Below are positions 61,372 through 64,000 of a stretch of DNA of 64,000 bases, piece after piece (positions within the stretch are counted from its first letter, which is position 1; each line of letters starts with the position of its first letter). The position numbers and the translations under genes are program-made. This stretch comes from Hydractinia symbiolongicarpus. Taxonomy: Eukaryota; Cnidaria; Hydrozoa; Anthoathecata; Hydractiniidae. The notes under the pieces are model-generated. The model saw only the letters and a list, made by a program, of their open reading frames with translations. It had not been told where the DNA came from and made no database searches. The DNA is taken from NCBI RefSeq assembly GCF_029227915.1, contig NC_079884.1, positions 18,602,001 through 18,666,000 of the forward strand, written 5' to 3'.

Positions 61372-62463
61372 GTAAATCGCGTCGCTCCACATGTCTGGGC
61401 AAGTTGCCATTGGTCTGGTCCTTTCACTCTCAATGCACTACGACGTCCCAAGTTCTTTTCCATTGCGCAATAGCGTTATAACTCCGTCAACTACGTGAAC
61501 AGGCCTCTAAAGGCTGTTATATGACCTTTTGCCGCCTAATAATAGCCTTACACATCAATCACGTCGTTCCACATGTCTGGGCAAGTTGCCATTGGTTTAG
61601 TCCTTTCACTATGAATACACTACGACGTCCCAAGTTCTTTTCCATTGCGCAATAGCCTTATAACACCGTCAACTACATGAACAGGCCTCCAAAGGCTGTT
61701 ATATGGCATTTTGCCTCGTAATAACGTCCTTGCACGTAAATCACGTCGTTCCACGTGTCTGTGCAGGTTGGGATTGGTCTAGTCCTTCCACTTTCAGTGG
61801 ACTACGACGTACCAAGTCGTTTTCCATAACGCCATGGCCTTATAACACCGTCTACTACGTGAACAGGCCTCTAAAGGTTGTTATATTACCTTTTGCCGCC
61901 TAAAACGGCCTTACACGTAAATCACGTGGTTCCCCGTGTCTGTTCAGGTTGCCATTGCTCTAGTCCTACCACTACAAATGTACTACGACGTCCCAAATCG
62001 TTTTTGATTGCGTCATGACGTTATAACACCGTCAACTACGTGTACAGTCCTCTAAAATCTGTTATATGACCTTTTGCTGCCTATTAATGGCCTTACACAT
62101 AAATCACGTCGTCCCACATGTCTGTGCAAGTTGCCATTGGTCTCGTCCTTTCACTATCAATGCACTACGAACTCCCAAGTTCTTTTCCACTGCGCAATAG
62201 CCTTATAACACCGTCAACTACGCGTACAGTCCTCCAAAGGCTGTTATATGACCTTTTGCCGCCTAATAATGACCTTACGCATCAATCACGTCCTTCCACA
62301 TGTCTGTGTAAGTTGCCATTGGTCCATTCCTTTATCTGTTAATGTACTACGACGTCCTAAGTCGTTTTCCATTTGCTGCATGACGTTATAACACCGTCAA
62401 CTACATGTACATGCCTCTAAAGGCTGTTATATGACCTTTTGCCGCCTAACAATGGCCTTACAC
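61372..62463. repeat. HOR zeta copy 3: N B C D I P, 1,092 bp
   Basis: Starts are 61372, 61554, 61736, 61917, 62099 and 62281. Offset to copy 2 is 7,996 bp throughout. One lead-in reads AATAATAGCC instead of AATAATGGCC (about 61553). Confidence 0.92.
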
Positions 62464-64000
62464 GTAAATCACGTGGTTCCACGTGTCTGTTCAGGTTGCC
62501 ATTGGTCTAGTCCTTTTACTATGAATACACTACGACGTCCCAAGTTCTTTTCTATTGCGCAATAGCGTTATAACACCGTCAACTACGTGAACAGGCCTCT
62601 TAAGGCTGTTATATGACCTTTTGCCGCCTAATAATGGCCTTACACATCAATCACGTCGTTCCACATGTCTGGGCAAGTTGCCATTGGTTTATTCCTTTCA
62701 CTATGAATACACTACGACGTCCCAAGTTCTTTTCCACTGCGCAATAGCCTTATAACACCGTCAACTACGCGTACAGTGCTCTAAAGTCTGTTATATCACC
62801 TTTTGGCGCCTAATAATGACGTTACACATAAATCACGTGGTTCCGCGTGTCTACACTGGTTACCATTGGTTTATTCCCTCGACACTCAATGGACTACAAC
62901 GTCCTAAGTCTATTTACATTGCTGCATGACGTTATAACACCGTTAACTACATGTGCATGCCTCTAAGGGCTGTTATATGACCTTTTGCCGCCTAATAACG
63001 GCCTAACACGTAAATCGCGTCGCTCCACATGTCTGGGCAAGTTGCCATTGGTCTGGTCCTTTCACTCTCAATGCACTACGACGTCCCAAGTTCTTTTCCA
63101 TTGCGCAATAGCCTTATAACACCGTCAACTACATGAACAGGCCTCCAAAGGCTGTTATATGGCATTTTGCCTCGTAATAACGTCCTTGCACGTAAATCAC
63201 GTCGTTCCACGTGTCTGTGCAGGTTGGGATTGGTCTAGTCCTTCCACTTTCAGTGGACTACGACGTACCAAGTCGTTTTCCATAACGCCATGGCCTTATA
63301 ACACCGTCTACTACGTGAACAGGCCTCTAAAGTTTGTTATATTACCTTTTGCCGCCTAAAACGGCCTTACACGTAAATCACGTGGTTCCCCGTGTCTGTT
63401 CAGGTTGCCATTGCTCTAGTCCTACCACTACAAATGTACTACGACGTCCCAAATCGTTTTTGATTGCGTCATGACGTTATAACACCGTCAACTACGTGTA
63501 CAGTCCTCTAAAATCTGTTATATGACCTTTTGCTGCCTATTAATGGCCTTACACATAAATCACGTCGTCCCACATGTCTGTGCAAGTTGCCATTGGTCTC
63601 GTCCTTTCACTATCAATGCACTACGAACTCCCAAGTTCTTTTCCACTGCGCAATAGCGTTATAACACCGTCAACTACGTGAACAGGCCTCTTAAGGCTGT
63701 TATATGACCTTTTGCCGCCTAATAATGGCCTTACACATCAATCACGTCGTTCCACATGTCTGGGCAAGTTGCCATTGGTTTATTCCTTTCACTATGAATA
63801 CACTACGACGTCCCAAGTTCTTTTCCATTGCGCAATAGCCTTATAACACCGTCAATTACATGAACAGGCCTCCAAAGGCTGTTATATGGCCTTTTGCCTC
63901 GTAATAACGTCCTTGCACGTAAATCAAGTCGTTCCACGTGTCTGTGCAGGTTGGGATTGGTCTAGTCCTTCCACTCTCAATGGACTACGACGTCCGAAGT
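62464..64000. repeat. V-like to C run ending in a partial repeat of 60.2-60.5 kb
   Basis: V-like monomer, B/I, J, N (63010), C (about 63192), D, then an I head that changes at about 63650 to an A tail, then B and C. N changes to a B tail at about 63108, so one monomer is missing relative to 55,012-55,377. From about 63660 to the end it matches 60204-60544 at 3,456 bp. Confidence 0.9.

Larger units (their letters stand above)
1..64000. repeat. 182-bp satellite DNA array with higher-order repeats (entire window)
   Basis: Monomer starts fall at 1, 183, 365, 547 and 729, and the 182-bp spacing continues to the last base with only small indels. All copies are in one orientation; I saw no reverse-complement copy of the conserved core TTATAACACCGTCAACTAC. 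No unique sequence, transposon, gene or RNA gene interrupts it. Type monomer 1-182 has 83 G+C of 182. Length near a nucleosome repeat, strict head-to-tail order and HOR structure are typical of centromeric or pericentromeric satellites; the centromeric role is inferred. The array continues beyond both ends. I do not recognise the family or species. Confidence 0.97.
55870..64000. repeat. Macro-repeat copy 3, at least 8,131 bp, cut by the window end
   Basis: R starts at 55923, 8,244 bp after copy 2 and 14,974 bp after copy 1. Near 57340 one S-T monomer step of copy 1 is missing, and C-T-C monomers are added (57510-57860), giving a net +176 bp by the CTCTCTTAAAGG marker (about 58330). It continues with epsilon (59735-61371), zeta (61372-62463) and a partial 19-mer repeat at the end. 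Confidence 0.9.

Noticed and set aside
696-63359. About 50 short open frames of 61-109 codons on the + strand, many nearly identical (e.g. 696-881, 3839-4168, 33457-33780), that might look like a small-protein family
   Set aside because: They lie inside satellite monomers. 182 mod 3 is 2, so the frame rotates and each frame ends after about one monomer. Copies recur because the monomers recur. No start context, codon bias or coding-type conservation is visible, and 1-bp indels are tolerated.
1-64000. CRISPR array or other prokaryotic direct-repeat system
   Set aside because: Units are 182 bp with no unique spacers: the whole unit is repeated, and there are no cas-like genes.
1-64000. Telomeric or subtelomeric repeats (TTTAGGG, TTAGGG or reverse complement arrays)
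   Set aside because: No tandem copies were seen; only isolated CCTAA or CCCT strings within monomers.
1-64000. Assembly artefact (collapsed or artificially repeated sequence)
   Set aside because: Copies carry private changes, small indels and different monomer orders, which a simple artefact would not make. Exact copy number in the near-identical parts still depends on long-read support.

Overview
The whole 64-kb window is one uninterrupted eukaryotic satellite DNA array. It is built from head-to-tail copies of a monomer of about 182 bp (about 350 copies), all in the same orientation. I see no protein-coding gene, RNA gene, transposon, inversion or unique sequence. The type monomer at 1-182 is 45.6% GC by hand count. 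The monomer is close to a nucleosome repeat length and is arranged in higher-order repeats (HORs), which is the usual look of a centromeric or pericentromeric satellite. A land plant seems most plausible from monomer length and arrangement, but I do not recognise the family, and an animal cannot be excluded.

Monomers fall into recurring variant types, named A-V here (local names only), each with a representative feature below. Left domain, 1 to about 29.85 kb: two near-identical 12-mers of 2,182 bp in the order A B A B C D E F G H I J (1-4364). A short K L F linker follows (4365-4910). Next come two 2,185-bp 12-mers, G H I G H I J A I G H I (4911-9280), and a 14-mer, J A B C D H I J K L M H I J (9281-11827). 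A mixed stretch and G-H-I triplets follow (11828-14555), then a third copy of the G-type 12-mer (14556-16744). An 11-mer family of 2,003 bp follows, whose middle copy is expanded to 20 monomers (17109-24938), and then a second copy of the 14-mer (24939-27487). The two 14-mers are 15,658 bp apart, so a roughly 15.7-kb super-repeat is visible.

From 27,670 a further 12-mer (I G H I J A B C D F I J, 2,183 bp) links the two domains and recurs at 36,947, with altered or partial versions near 44.6, 51.6 and 59.7 kb. The right domain (about 29.85-64 kb) adds types N, P, Q, R, S, T, U and V. It is more mosaic, with chimeric and truncated monomers, and from 40,896 it forms a macro-repeat of 6.7-8.2 kb in three copies (40,896; 47,626; 55,870 to the window end).

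Nothing here works as a set of genes. The plausible role is structural: a substrate for centromeric or heterochromatic chromatin, evolving by unequal exchange and gene conversion. Short open frames recur only because the same monomers recur. 182 is not a multiple of three, so the frame shifts at each monomer and open frames end after about one monomer. The array runs off both ends of the window.
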